This document shows positions 40,127-48,841 of a stretch of DNA of 64,000 nt, piece by piece. The notes under the pieces were generated by a model. The model worked only from the letters and a program-made list of their open reading frames with translations, had not been told where the DNA came from and made no database searches. Location: positions 1-64,000 of the forward strand of contig CASICI010000029.1 of the NCBI GenBank assembly GCA_949373145.1. Direction: 5' to 3'. The DNA comes from an uncultured Phycisphaerales bacterium (lineage in GTDB: Bacteria > Planctomycetota > Phycisphaerae > Phycisphaerales > SM1A02). Every line of letters begins with the position of its first letter. The stretch's first letter is position 1. The position numbers were made by a program, and so were the translations under genes.

Positions 40127-42061
40127 TCATTCCTTGTTTTCGGATTGAAGCACGACCATCCTTCGATAGGCACCGCTGGTCTGCATCAGTTCCTCGTGAC
40201 GGCCGGTTTCGAGCACTCTGCCGTCGCCGAGCACCACGATGAGATCGGCATGCATGATCGTGCTCAGGCGATGAGCGATCACGAAGGATGTGCGCCCTCT
40301 CATCAGTTCGGTGAGACCCTGCTGGATCTTCTTCTCACTCTCGGTGTCGAGGTTGCTGGTGGCTTCGTCCAGAATCAGAATTCTCGGATCGGCGAGAATC
40401 GCTCGTGCGATCGCGAGTCTCTGGCGTTGGCCGCCCGAGAGCTTGAAGCCTCGTTCTCCGATCACCGTGTCGAGTCCGTCGGGTAGCGCGTGGATGAAAT
40501 CGTCCGCGGCCGCCAGTTCCGCCGCGCGGATGATCTCCTCATCGGTGGCACCGCGGCGGCCGTATCCGATGTTCGACCGAACGGTGCCGTCGAAGAGAAA
40601 GACGTCCTGCTCCACGATGCCGAGAAGTCTGCGATAGGAATCGAGGGAGATGTTTCTGATGTCCTCGCCATCCAGCAGGATTCTGCCGCCGGAAGGATCG
40701 TAGAACCGAGCGACGAGATTGCAGCAGGTGGTCTTGCCCGCACCCGATCGCCCGACCAGGGCGACCAGTGACCCCGGCTCGACGTTGAAACTGATGCCTT
40801 CAAGCGCGGGCATGTCCGAGTCCGGGTAGTTGAAACTCAGATTCTCAAGCGTCATTCGACCTTCGACCTGTGCGGAAACGATCTCCCGGGCACCTTCGAC
40901 ATCCGGCATCTCCCTGGGTTCCTCGACGAGATCGAGGACCCGGTCCAGACCGGCGAGATTGGTCTGGAACATCGTGGCGCTGTTCGCCAGCGTTTCAATG
41001 GGGCCGAAGAGCATCGCGAGGTAGGCGAGAAACATGACAAGGTCGCCGGTCGTGATCGTCCCATCGATCACCTGCTTTCCGCCGAACCACAGAAGGGCGG
41101 CGGATGCCATGGGAAGCAGCAGACTCCAGGCGAGTTCGACGCCGCGCGCCCACCACCACACGTAGATCTCCTTGCGAAGCATCACGTGGTTGCCGGTCAC
41201 GTATCGACTTGATTCCGAGCGACTTCGAGCGAATCCTCGAACCACTCTCATGCCGCCGAAGGATTCGGTGGCATGCGAGTCGATCTCCTGGCGTTGCATG
41301 CGGATGTCCCGATACATGGGGCGTATCCGACCGATCCATGTCCGGTGCGTGTACCAGATCAAGGGAAAGAGGGCGACGGCACCGACCAGCAGCCGCCAAT
41401 CGACGAATGCCAGAACCGCGAGCGAACCAAGCAACTGGATGATCGCTCGCCACGGGTTGTAGATCATCCCGAAGACGAGATCGGCGACACCGCCGGCATC
41501 TTCACGGATGAGGCTGGTGGCGCCACCCGAGGTGAGTTCCTGGACCTTGTGCAGCGGAAGTTTCGAGGCATGGTCGAAGGCTTCATGGCGCATGGATGAT
41601 TGCAGACGTTTCACCGTCTGAGTCGCCTTCCAGCGGCCGGTGATTCCCAGCAACGTCGAAAGGACGGAGACCACCACCACGATTCCAACGAGGATCAACA
41701 GTTGGTCGACCGGAGTCTTGGGAATGCTTTCGCTTCCCGGAACCAGTCTGATCAACGTCGCCGGGAGCGGCTCTCCGTTGAAGACCTGGTCGACCGCGAA
41801 TTTGGTGACGACCGGTGGGATGAGTGCCAGCATCGTCGCGATCGTGAGGGTGCCGAGTGCGATCGCCATCGAACCTCGATACGGGGCCAGGCGGCCGAGA
41901 AAGGTTCTGAACAGTTCGCCGAAGGATCTCGTGCGCTGTGCGCTGCGCTCCTGGGAATGCAAGGACACGACCTTGTCCTTGCGCCTGGTGAGAGCCTTCT
42001 TCTTCAAATTCTCCTGGTACTTCTTGAATCTCATCCGTGAGGAGCGTGTGTGGGGGGTCAT
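40127..42061 (-). CDS. ABC transporter, fused permease/ATPase (MsbA-like)
   Basis: LVALVGRSGAGKTTCCNLVARFYDPSGG; LSGGQRQRLAIARAILADPRILILDEATSNLD; ATGA overlap with rlmN. Confidence 0.94.
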   Translation of the reverse strand: MTPHTRSSRMRFKKYQENLKKKALTRRKDKVVSLHSQERSAQRTRSFGELFRTFLGRLAPYRGSMAIALGTLTIATMLALIPPVVTKFAVDQVFNGEPLPATLIRLVPGSESIPKTPVDQLLILVGIVVVVSVLSTLLGITGRWKATQTVKRLQSSMRHEAFDHASKLPLHKVQELTSGGATSLIREDAGGVADLVFGMIYNPWRAIIQLLGSLAVLAFVDWRLLVGAVALFPLIWYTHRTWIGRIRPMYRDIRMQRQEIDSHATESFGGMRVVRGFARSRSESSRYVTGNHVMLRKEIYVWWWARGVELAWSLLLPMASAALLWFGGKQVIDGTITTGDLVMFLAYLAMLFGPIETLANSATMFQTNLAGLDRVLDLVEEPREMPDVEGAREIVSAQVEGRMTLENLSFNYPDSDMPALEGISFNVEPGSLVALVGRSGAGKTTCCNLVARFYDPSGGRILLDGEDIRNISLDSYRRLLGIVEQDVFLFDGTVRSNIGYGRRGATDEEIIRAAELAAADDFIHALPDGLDTVIGERGFKLSGGQRQRLAIARAILADPRILILDEATSNLDTESEKKIQQGLTELMRGRTSFVIAHRLSTIMHADLIVVLGDGRVLETGRHEELMQTSGAYRRMVVLQSENKE

Positions 42062-43149
42062 GAGGCTGTTTTTCTTCCCGGTCTTCGTTGTCTTCTGATC
42101 TCTGGATTTCCCAGCTGACCGCACGCGGCCATCACGTCACGGCCCTTGGTGCCGCGTCGCTTGGTGAACTGTCCGTTGGCGGTCGCTCGTCCCACGAAAG
42201 CGTCGACCGAAGTCTCGGTCGGCGCCGACCAGGGTGACTCTCTTCGAGGATTGTATGGGATCACGTTCAAGGAGCAACGAAGGGGTTCGAGCCACCGACA
42301 GAGTCTGTCGCACTGGTCGAGTGAATCGTTGACTCCGGGAATCAGCACGTATTCGATGAGCAGGGCGGAACCACCTCGAAGCGGAAATTCAAGAAGCGCG
42401 TCCTGCAAGGCTTCCAGATTCATGGCTCGATTGATCGGCATCAGTTCGTTTCGCACCTCGTCATCCGGAGCATTCACCGACACCGCAAGATTCAATCGGT
42501 GGAAACCGTCTTCGGCGACCAGTTCGGACAGGCGGCGAATTCCGTCGATTCGACCCACCGTGGAGATCGTGATCTTCGAACTGGGGATCGAGGGACCGTT
42601 GTGATCGGTCAAGACCCTGATGGCTGCGATCACCTCCTCGATGTTGTCCATCGGTTCCCCCATTCCCATGAAGACGATGTTGTTGATCTCCTCACCGACC
42701 ACATGCCTGGCCGCGAACCACTGAGCGACGATCTGCGCCGCGGAGAGGTTGCGAATCAGGCCCATCTGAGCCGTTTCGCAGAAGTCACAACCCATCGCGC
42801 AACCGATCTGGCTCGAGACGCAGAGGGTCCGGGTTCGACGCCCGCCTCTGCCCTGCATCGGAATCATGACCGATTCGGTCTCATGTGGAACCTCTCGCCC
42901 GGCACCCAGGCGAAGCGTGAACTTGATGGTTTCGCCCTCCACCTCACGGGTGCCCATCGGCATGTCTTCGAGTGCGAACCACCCACCTTCGCGTCGACCC
43001 TCTCGATAGAAGGCACGGTAGGCGGCGAGTGAATCGATTGTCGGAATGCCAAGGTCCGTTGAATGGTTCACGAACGCTTCACTGGTCAACCCCAGGATCG
43101 AGGGACCTCGGCTTTCGGGGCAGGTGCTTTCGGGTGCCTTCGAGCTCAT
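42058..43149 (-). CDS. rlmN: 23S rRNA (adenine2503-C2)-methyltransferase-like radical SAM protein (RlmN family)
   Basis: CVSSQIGCAMGCDFCETAQMGLIRNLSAAQIVAQ; NIVFMGMGEPMDN. Confidence 0.9.
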   Translation of the reverse strand: MSSKAPESTCPESRGPSILGLTSEAFVNHSTDLGIPTIDSLAAYRAFYREGRREGGWFALEDMPMGTREVEGETIKFTLRLGAGREVPHETESVMIPMQGRGGRRTRTLCVSSQIGCAMGCDFCETAQMGLIRNLSAAQIVAQWFAARHVVGEEINNIVFMGMGEPMDNIEEVIAAIRVLTDHNGPSIPSSKITISTVGRIDGIRRLSELVAEDGFHRLNLAVSVNAPDDEVRNELMPINRAMNLEALQDALLEFPLRGGSALLIEYVLIPGVNDSLDQCDRLCRWLEPLRCSLNVIPYNPRRESPWSAPTETSVDAFVGRATANGQFTKRRGTKGRDVMAACGQLGNPEIRRQRRPGRKTAS

Positions 43150-43784
43150 GAACCATCGCCTTCCAGGGCCGGTTCAGGATCGGCGTCGTTCTGAATCTCC
43201 GCAGACGGTTGGTGCGTGGTGCGACGACCGTAGATGAGGGAGAGGTTCCTCAGATAGATGAACCAACCAAGCCCTTGCCCGAGTATCCCCACGATGTCCT
43301 TGCGCCAGATGAAATAGACCAGCAGCATGGAGGCGCCCATCAGTGACAGCCACCAGAAGGCCACCGGCACCGTGGAGCGGCCTCGTCGTTCACTGACCAT
43401 CCATTGGACGACCATCCTGCCGGTGAACAAGGCCTGTCCCAGCAAGCCCACCAGGACCCAGGCGATGCCGATCGGACTGGTGATGTTGAACAGGCGATTG
43501 ATGAAATCGCGTCCCTGCTCTCTCTGGAAGTGTCGCTTGGCGAATTGGAGGGGCGTGAGCGTCTCGAAGGTGCCGTCCGGCTGCTCCAGACGGTAGACGA
43601 GTGTTCCGTCCTCCTGCTCCAGAAGGGAGATGTTCTCGCCCCATCCCTTGATTTCTATGGAAGCCGAACTCCGGTCCTCTTGGAACGATGGGAGGGGCCC
43701 CGCGTCGACACCTGAACCCATGACCAGGATCGTCAACATGGTCAGGGCCATCAGCAGGGTTGTGGGTGTGTTTGGGGGTGACAT
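43146..43784 (-). CDS. Lipid-A-disaccharide synthase N-terminal-like (LAB_N) membrane protein
   Basis: GQALFTGRMVVQWMVSERRGRSTVPVAFWWLSLMGASMLLVYFIWRKDIVGILGQ. Confidence 0.88.
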   Translation of the reverse strand: MSPPNTPTTLLMALTMLTILVMGSGVDAGPLPSFQEDRSSASIEIKGWGENISLLEQEDGTLVYRLEQPDGTFETLTPLQFAKRHFQREQGRDFINRLFNITSPIGIAWVLVGLLGQALFTGRMVVQWMVSERRGRSTVPVAFWWLSLMGASMLLVYFIWRKDIVGILGQGLGWFIYLRNLSLIYGRRTTHQPSAEIQNDADPEPALEGDGS

Positions 43785-43898
43785 CGCGTGGTGATCCGAT
43801 TCGGCAAGTGGGCGCTCCGAACATGGTATCACCTGCGATCAAGGCGCTAGACTATTCAAACCAACTCCTCCTTCAGAACCTGCATCAAGAGCACGCTC

Positions 43899-44297
43899 AT
43901 GCACATGCGCAACCCCGGTCATTCACACGGTCCACCCACCGTTCCCGTCAAATTCATCCTCGAGGACCCGGAGGGTCTCACCGAGACCGACCAGACCGAA
44001 TGGAACCTGATGGGGGGCGTCGGGGAGACCCTGCTGGAACTCGCCGTCGAGAAGGGCATCAACATCGAGCATGCCTGCGGGGCGGTCTGTGCCTGTTCCA
44101 CCTGCCACGTCTATCTCGAGAAGGGCGAGGGCTCCATCTCCGAAGCCGATGAGGATGAAGAGGACAGGGTCGAAGAGGCCCCGGGCCTGCAGATCAATTC
44201 CCGTCTCGCCTGTCAATGCACCATCGAAGGCGAGGGGCCCATCGAGGTCCGTGTTCCTTCGTGGAACCGAAATGCCATCAAGGAAGTTCCGCACTGA
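43899..44297 (+). CDS. fdx: 2Fe-2S ferredoxin, ISC type
   Basis: GINIEHACGAVCACSTCHVYLEKGEGSISEADEDEEDRVEEAPGLQINSRLACQC. Confidence 0.93.
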   Translation: MHMRNPGHSHGPPTVPVKFILEDPEGLTETDQTEWNLMGGVGETLLELAVEKGINIEHACGAVCACSTCHVYLEKGEGSISEADEDEEDRVEEAPGLQINSRLACQCTIEGEGPIEVRVPSWNRNAIKEVPH

Positions 44298-44301
44298 TTG
44301 G

Positions 44302-44532
44302 ATGTGTGTCATGAACGACAACGGCGGAGCGTACCACTGGCTCGATGTGACTCGGATCGCCGAGGAGCTCACCGATGCTCACCCCGACTGCGACCCTGCG
44401 GCCATCACGTTCCCGGAACTGATGGCCCTGGTGCGAGCGCTTCCAGGATTCGAGGAGCGTCCCGGACACGCGTGCAACGAACGGATTCTCGAGGCCATCC
44501 AACAGGGATGGATCGAGGAGAGCGCTGAATGA
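44302..44532 (+). CDS. iscX: IscX-like Fe-S cluster assembly protein
   Basis: YHWLDVTRIAEELTDAHPDCDPAAITFPELMALVRALPGF. Confidence 0.88.
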   Translation: MCVMNDNGGAYHWLDVTRIAEELTDAHPDCDPAAITFPELMALVRALPGFEERPGHACNERILEAIQQGWIEESAE

Positions 44533-45515
44533 CGGTCTACGCCGCGTGCTGCCAGACGGCATTCGAGTGCCCGGGCCACCGTGATCAGATCGCCTCGCGG
44601 GTCGATCGGATGCTTGAGATGGCCGATGGTGCCATCAAGGGCTACGCACCGTTTCACGACATCCGACTCATCGTGTTTCCTGAATTCGCTCATGCCGCAC
44701 CGATTCATCCGACGGTCGAGGCACTGGAGCGTGATCTCGCGGTCGAGATGCCGAACGAGCACATCGATCGGTACACCCGGTTCTGTGCCGAGCGTGGCGT
44801 CTGGATTCAGACCGGAAGCTTCATCGAACGAGACCCGGCTCATCCCGGCGTCCTCTTCAACAGCACCGCACTGGTCGGACCGGAAGGTCTCCTTTCGGTC
44901 TACCGCAAGGTCAATCCCTGGATTCCCTGGGAGCTGCATGCGAGCCCTCACGATCTCCCTGCCTATGACCGGAACCCCTTTCCCGTGGTGGAGACCGAGA
45001 TCGGACGCATCGGATGCGCCATCTGCTACGACTGGTTGTTTCCCGAAACGATTCGTCAGCTCGCCTTCAACGGCGCCGAGATCCTGATTCGAGTGAGCGC
45101 CTACATGGATCCCTGGGGGGCGACCGCTCCCATGGATTGGTGGACACTCTTCAATCGGGCACGAGCCGTGGAGAACACCGCCTTGGTGGTCGCCTGCAAT
45201 CAAGGCGCGTCTCTGGCGCAATACGGACCATTCTCCTGGCCGGGAGGCAGCATGTTGGTCGACTGGGACGGGCGAATCCTCAGTCAGGCCTCTGCCGGAC
45301 CCGGAGAACAGATCGTGGTCGGTCCTCTCGATGTGACGACGCTTCGCAAGGAGCGTGAACGCCGGCAAGGACATGACATGCGCGGCCATCTTCGAAGCGA
45401 GGTTCACACGTATCTGAACGAACCCCATCTGGCACCCGCGGATGGTTGTCCTGCTCCCGATGAACTGGCGGCTCGCATCGCTCGTTCGAAGGACGGGCTT
45501 GGAAAGGAATCCTGA
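44529..45515 (+). CDS. Carbon-nitrogen hydrolase (nitrilase/aliphatic amidase superfamily)
   Basis: IVFPEF (Glu), YRKVNPWIPWE (Lys), GCAICYDWLFPE (Cys); 4-nt overlap with iscX. Confidence 0.9.
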   Translation: MTVYAACCQTAFECPGHRDQIASRVDRMLEMADGAIKGYAPFHDIRLIVFPEFAHAAPIHPTVEALERDLAVEMPNEHIDRYTRFCAERGVWIQTGSFIERDPAHPGVLFNSTALVGPEGLLSVYRKVNPWIPWELHASPHDLPAYDRNPFPVVETEIGRIGCAICYDWLFPETIRQLAFNGAEILIRVSAYMDPWGATAPMDWWTLFNRARAVENTALVVACNQGASLAQYGPFSWPGGSMLVDWDGRILSQASAGPGEQIVVGPLDVTTLRKERERRQGHDMRGHLRSEVHTYLNEPHLAPADGCPAPDELAARIARSKDGLGKES

Positions 45516-48500
45516 TGAGACGTTCATGTCTTCTGGCCGTGTTCTCGTGTCTGCTCTGGAGTGGATGCGGACGCACGCCTGCCGTGCCGGTCGATGATTC
45601 GGTCTACGTCGACGCACTCAACGAAGGCGTCGGTCTGATGGGGCGTTTCGAATTCGAAGCGGCCGGTGAAGCGTTCGCTCGTGCCGTGCAGATGCGACCG
45701 CAGGCTCTGGTGGCGCGACTCGATGAAGGCATCTCGATTCTCAATCGCAGTGATGATGATGCGCAGATCATCGCCCTCGAGCGTTTTCGTGCATTGTTGA
45801 AGGAACATCCGTTGAACCCTCGGGTGAATTACTGCGCGGCTCTGGCGCTTCAGTATCTCGGTCGCCCCGATGAGGCCATGGTGCATCTCGAGGTCGTCCT
45901 CGAACAGGCGCCCGACGATGCGTACGGAACCTATTTCCTGGCCCAGGCCCTCGAACAGACCGGCACCTACGACCGTGCACGAGATCTCTTTCTTCGAGTG
46001 ACCGAACTCGATCCGTATCTGCGCAGTGCCTGGTTGGGACTTCAGCGGTGCGAAACGAGACTTGGAAACGAGGCTGCGGCGGAGGCGGCCCTCGCTGAAT
46101 TCGAATCACTCGCGCTGAATCCCCGTTCACGGTTGGCGGAGTATCGCTACACGCGAATGGGACCTCTTTCATTGGCGCTTGCGGGCCCCTCCGAAGCACC
46201 CTCGAGCGAGGGGTTCAGCCCTGCGTCCGCGTTCCAGCAGACGCAAGCGCTTCTGAAGACACCATTCAAGTCCTCGGGCACGCTTCAGGTCGTCGACCTC
46301 GATGGTGATGGACTGCCCGAAATCGTCTCCTCCGGAGTCGCCTCCGAAGGTCGGAGCTCGATTCTGATCAGGGATCCGAGTGCGAAGGGTGCCTGGCAGA
46401 TCGATGCGGAGCATCCGCTTTCCACCATCACCGCCGTGAACTGCATGCTCTTCGGCGACATCGACTCCGATGGTCGCGTCGACGCCTACGTCTGCCGTGA
46501 TGGCGTCGATCATCTCATGCTTCAGACCGAGTCCGGTTCCTGGACTCGCGCCTCGGACCTTCCCGTGTCGGACACCGACACCATCGATGGTGCGATCGCC
46601 GATCTCGATCATGACGGAGACCTCGACGTCTTCGCCGTGAACGCGGACGGCCCGGACCGACTGCTCAACAACAATGGTGACGGGACCTATCGCGACATCG
46701 CCGCCCGGGCCGGTGTCTCCGGTGGAGCTCGACCCTCGCGCCGCGTGCTGGTCGCGGACGTGGATCTCGATCGTGATGCCGATCTGATCGTTCTGCATGA
46801 CACGCCTCCGCACGCGGTCTACCTCAACGACCGACTCTGGTCCTATGCTCGTTCCTCCGCTTTCGAGCGTTTCGAGGCCTCTCCTCTTCTTGCGGTGTCC
46901 TCACGCTACGGAACTGAAAACGGTCTGGCCGTCCTGAGAACTGTGGAGGAGGGTGGCATCGCCTCCAACTGGGCCAACGCCGGCGGAGCGATTCCTTCCT
47001 GGACTTCGACCCAGCGTGAAGCGCTCTGCCTGGATGCCCCTCGATCGGTCGATCTGGTGCCAATCGATTGCACCGGTGACGGGATCGAGGAACTCATCGT
47101 CCGAACTGAAGGTGGTCTCTACGTTCTTTCTCCCACGAACGAGGTCCTGGCCTCCTTCGCATCGGAACAACCACTCGCCTCGCTTTCATCGATCGTGGTC
47201 GATCCTGCCGAAGGTCCCGGGTTGCTCACACTCTCCGAGCAGGGGGTGCTCGACGCGCGATGGCCTGCCACCGAAGCCGACGGTCGTCGACTCCGCGGAC
47301 GATATGCCACGGTCTTCTTCAGCGGTCGTGACGATCCAGCTCAGCAGATGCGTTCGAACACCAGCGGGATCGGTGTGCGCTGGGCGGCCCGAATCGGATC
47401 GAGCTGGCAGGCTGGTTCGACCTGGCGCTCGGGTTCCGGGCCGGGGCAGGGACTGCAGCCTCAGGTGATCGGCATGGGTGACGCCTCACGCATCGACTTT
47501 CTCGAGATCGACTGGCCTGATGGTGTCTTTCAAAGTGAACTGCAACTCGCTTCCGGAACGCATCGGATCGGCGAGATTCAACGGCAGATCTCGTCCTGTC
47601 CCCTGGTCTTCACTCGCGGGCATGATGATGATGGCTTCGAGTTCATCACCGATGTCCTCGGTGTCGGTGGCATGGGGGCGATGGTGTCACCCGGAGTGAC
47701 CGCACCATCGAGACCCGTCGAATCACTGTTGCTTCGCGAGGCTCCCGCCGAGCTGAGACTGGCCGAACCCATGGAGGAAGCGTGCTATCTCGATTCGATA
47801 CGAGTGGTCGCGTACGACGTGCCCGACGACTGCGAACTGGTGCTTGATGAACGTCTTGCCACCGCAGCGCCCGAAGCGACGTCACTGCCGCTGATCATCT
47901 CCGACGTGATGAAACCCAGCGCCGCTCGAACCGATCATTCCGAAGACGTGCTCCGGGAGGTTCTCGAGCATGATCTGCTCGCGGTGGATCCCGGACCGGT
48001 CGATGCTCGATTCATCGGACTGCTGGAGCACGAATCGCTGCTTGAACTCGAGTTCGCCGACGCCATCGATGGGTGTGATGTCCTGCTGGCTGAAGGCTGG
48101 GTCGAGTATCCCTACTCGCAGACAGTCTTCGCGGCATGGCAGGCCGGTGCGACGTACCAGCCTCCGACTCTCGAGGCTCGCACCGCCTCCGGGGACTGGG
48201 TGACGGTCTCGGACTCCTTCGGGTATCCCGCAGGCATGCCGCGAGCGATGGCTCTGCCGCTTCCTCGATTGCCGGAAGGCTGCCGAGCATTGCGAGTCCG
48301 CTCGAATCAGGAGATCTACTGGGACCGTATTCGGGTGGGTGTCACGCAGTCTGGCTCGATCGAGCCTCTCGAAGTGCCCATGACCGATGCGACATTGGGT
48401 TTCTGCGGCTTCCCGCGCCGGACCACCGGTCCTCAACGTCAGCCCGAGTACGACTACGGTCGCCGGGCTCAGTTCGGTGATGTCCGACATCAAGCCGGTT

Positions 48501-48805
48501 TCTACACGGACTTCGGGCCATGCCTCGAACTGGTCTCCCGGACCGACGATGCCTGTGCCATCATCGGCCCCGGCGAGGAGATCAGGCTCCGCTTCGATTC
48601 CATCGCCGACACGCTCGGCGTTCCCGCACCGGGCATGCGACGCCACTGGGTTCTGCAACTCGCCGGCTGGTGCAAGGACATGGATCTCTTCACGCATCAG
48701 GGCGAGCGACTCGAACCGCTGCCGTCCAGGGATGGACAGGGGCCTGATGCCGCCGCTCGAGCTCTGATGCAACGTCACAACCGTCGTTTCGCGTCAGGTC
48801 GTTGA
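45515..48805 (+). CDS. TPR + FG-GAP/VCBS + ASPIC/UnbV-like lipoprotein
   Basis: Lipobox LLWSGCGR; TPR; DLDGDGLPEIVSSG, DIDSDGRVDAYV, DLDHDGDLDVFA; GIGVRWAARIG..LEIDWPDG. Confidence 0.85.
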   Translation: MRRSCLLAVFSCLLWSGCGRTPAVPVDDSVYVDALNEGVGLMGRFEFEAAGEAFARAVQMRPQALVARLDEGISILNRSDDDAQIIALERFRALLKEHPLNPRVNYCAALALQYLGRPDEAMVHLEVVLEQAPDDAYGTYFLAQALEQTGTYDRARDLFLRVTELDPYLRSAWLGLQRCETRLGNEAAAEAALAEFESLALNPRSRLAEYRYTRMGPLSLALAGPSEAPSSEGFSPASAFQQTQALLKTPFKSSGTLQVVDLDGDGLPEIVSSGVASEGRSSILIRDPSAKGAWQIDAEHPLSTITAVNCMLFGDIDSDGRVDAYVCRDGVDHLMLQTESGSWTRASDLPVSDTDTIDGAIADLDHDGDLDVFAVNADGPDRLLNNNGDGTYRDIAARAGVSGGARPSRRVLVADVDLDRDADLIVLHDTPPHAVYLNDRLWSYARSSAFERFEASPLLAVSSRYGTENGLAVLRTVEEGGIASNWANAGGAIPSWTSTQREALCLDAPRSVDLVPIDCTGDGIEELIVRTEGGLYVLSPTNEVLASFASEQPLASLSSIVVDPAEGPGLLTLSEQGVLDARWPATEADGRRLRGRYATVFFSGRDDPAQQMRSNTSGIGVRWAARIGSSWQAGSTWRSGSGPGQGLQPQVIGMGDASRIDFLEIDWPDGVFQSELQLASGTHRIGEIQRQISSCPLVFTRGHDDDGFEFITDVLGVGGMGAMVSPGVTAPSRPVESLLLREAPAELRLAEPMEEACYLDSIRVVAYDVPDDCELVLDERLATAAPEATSLPLIISDVMKPSAARTDHSEDVLREVLEHDLLAVDPGPVDARFIGLLEHESLLELEFADAIDGCDVLLAEGWVEYPYSQTVFAAWQAGATYQPPTLEARTASGDWVTVSDSFGYPAGMPRAMALPLPRLPEGCRALRVRSNQEIYWDRIRVGVTQSGSIEPLEVPMTDATLGFCGFPRRTTGPQRQPEYDYGRRAQFGDVRHQAGFYTDFGPCLELVSRTDDACAIIGPGEEIRLRFDSIADTLGVPAPGMRRHWVLQLAGWCKDMDLFTHQGERLEPLPSRDGQGPDAAARALMQRHNRRFASGR

Positions 48806-48841
48806 TCTTTTTCCTTCACTGGCCCTTAAGATGTTGGCACG

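Noticed and set aside
44379-45617. 412-aa minus-strand ORF
   Set aside because: Shadow of iscX and nitrilase coding on the plus strand; no recognisable motifs
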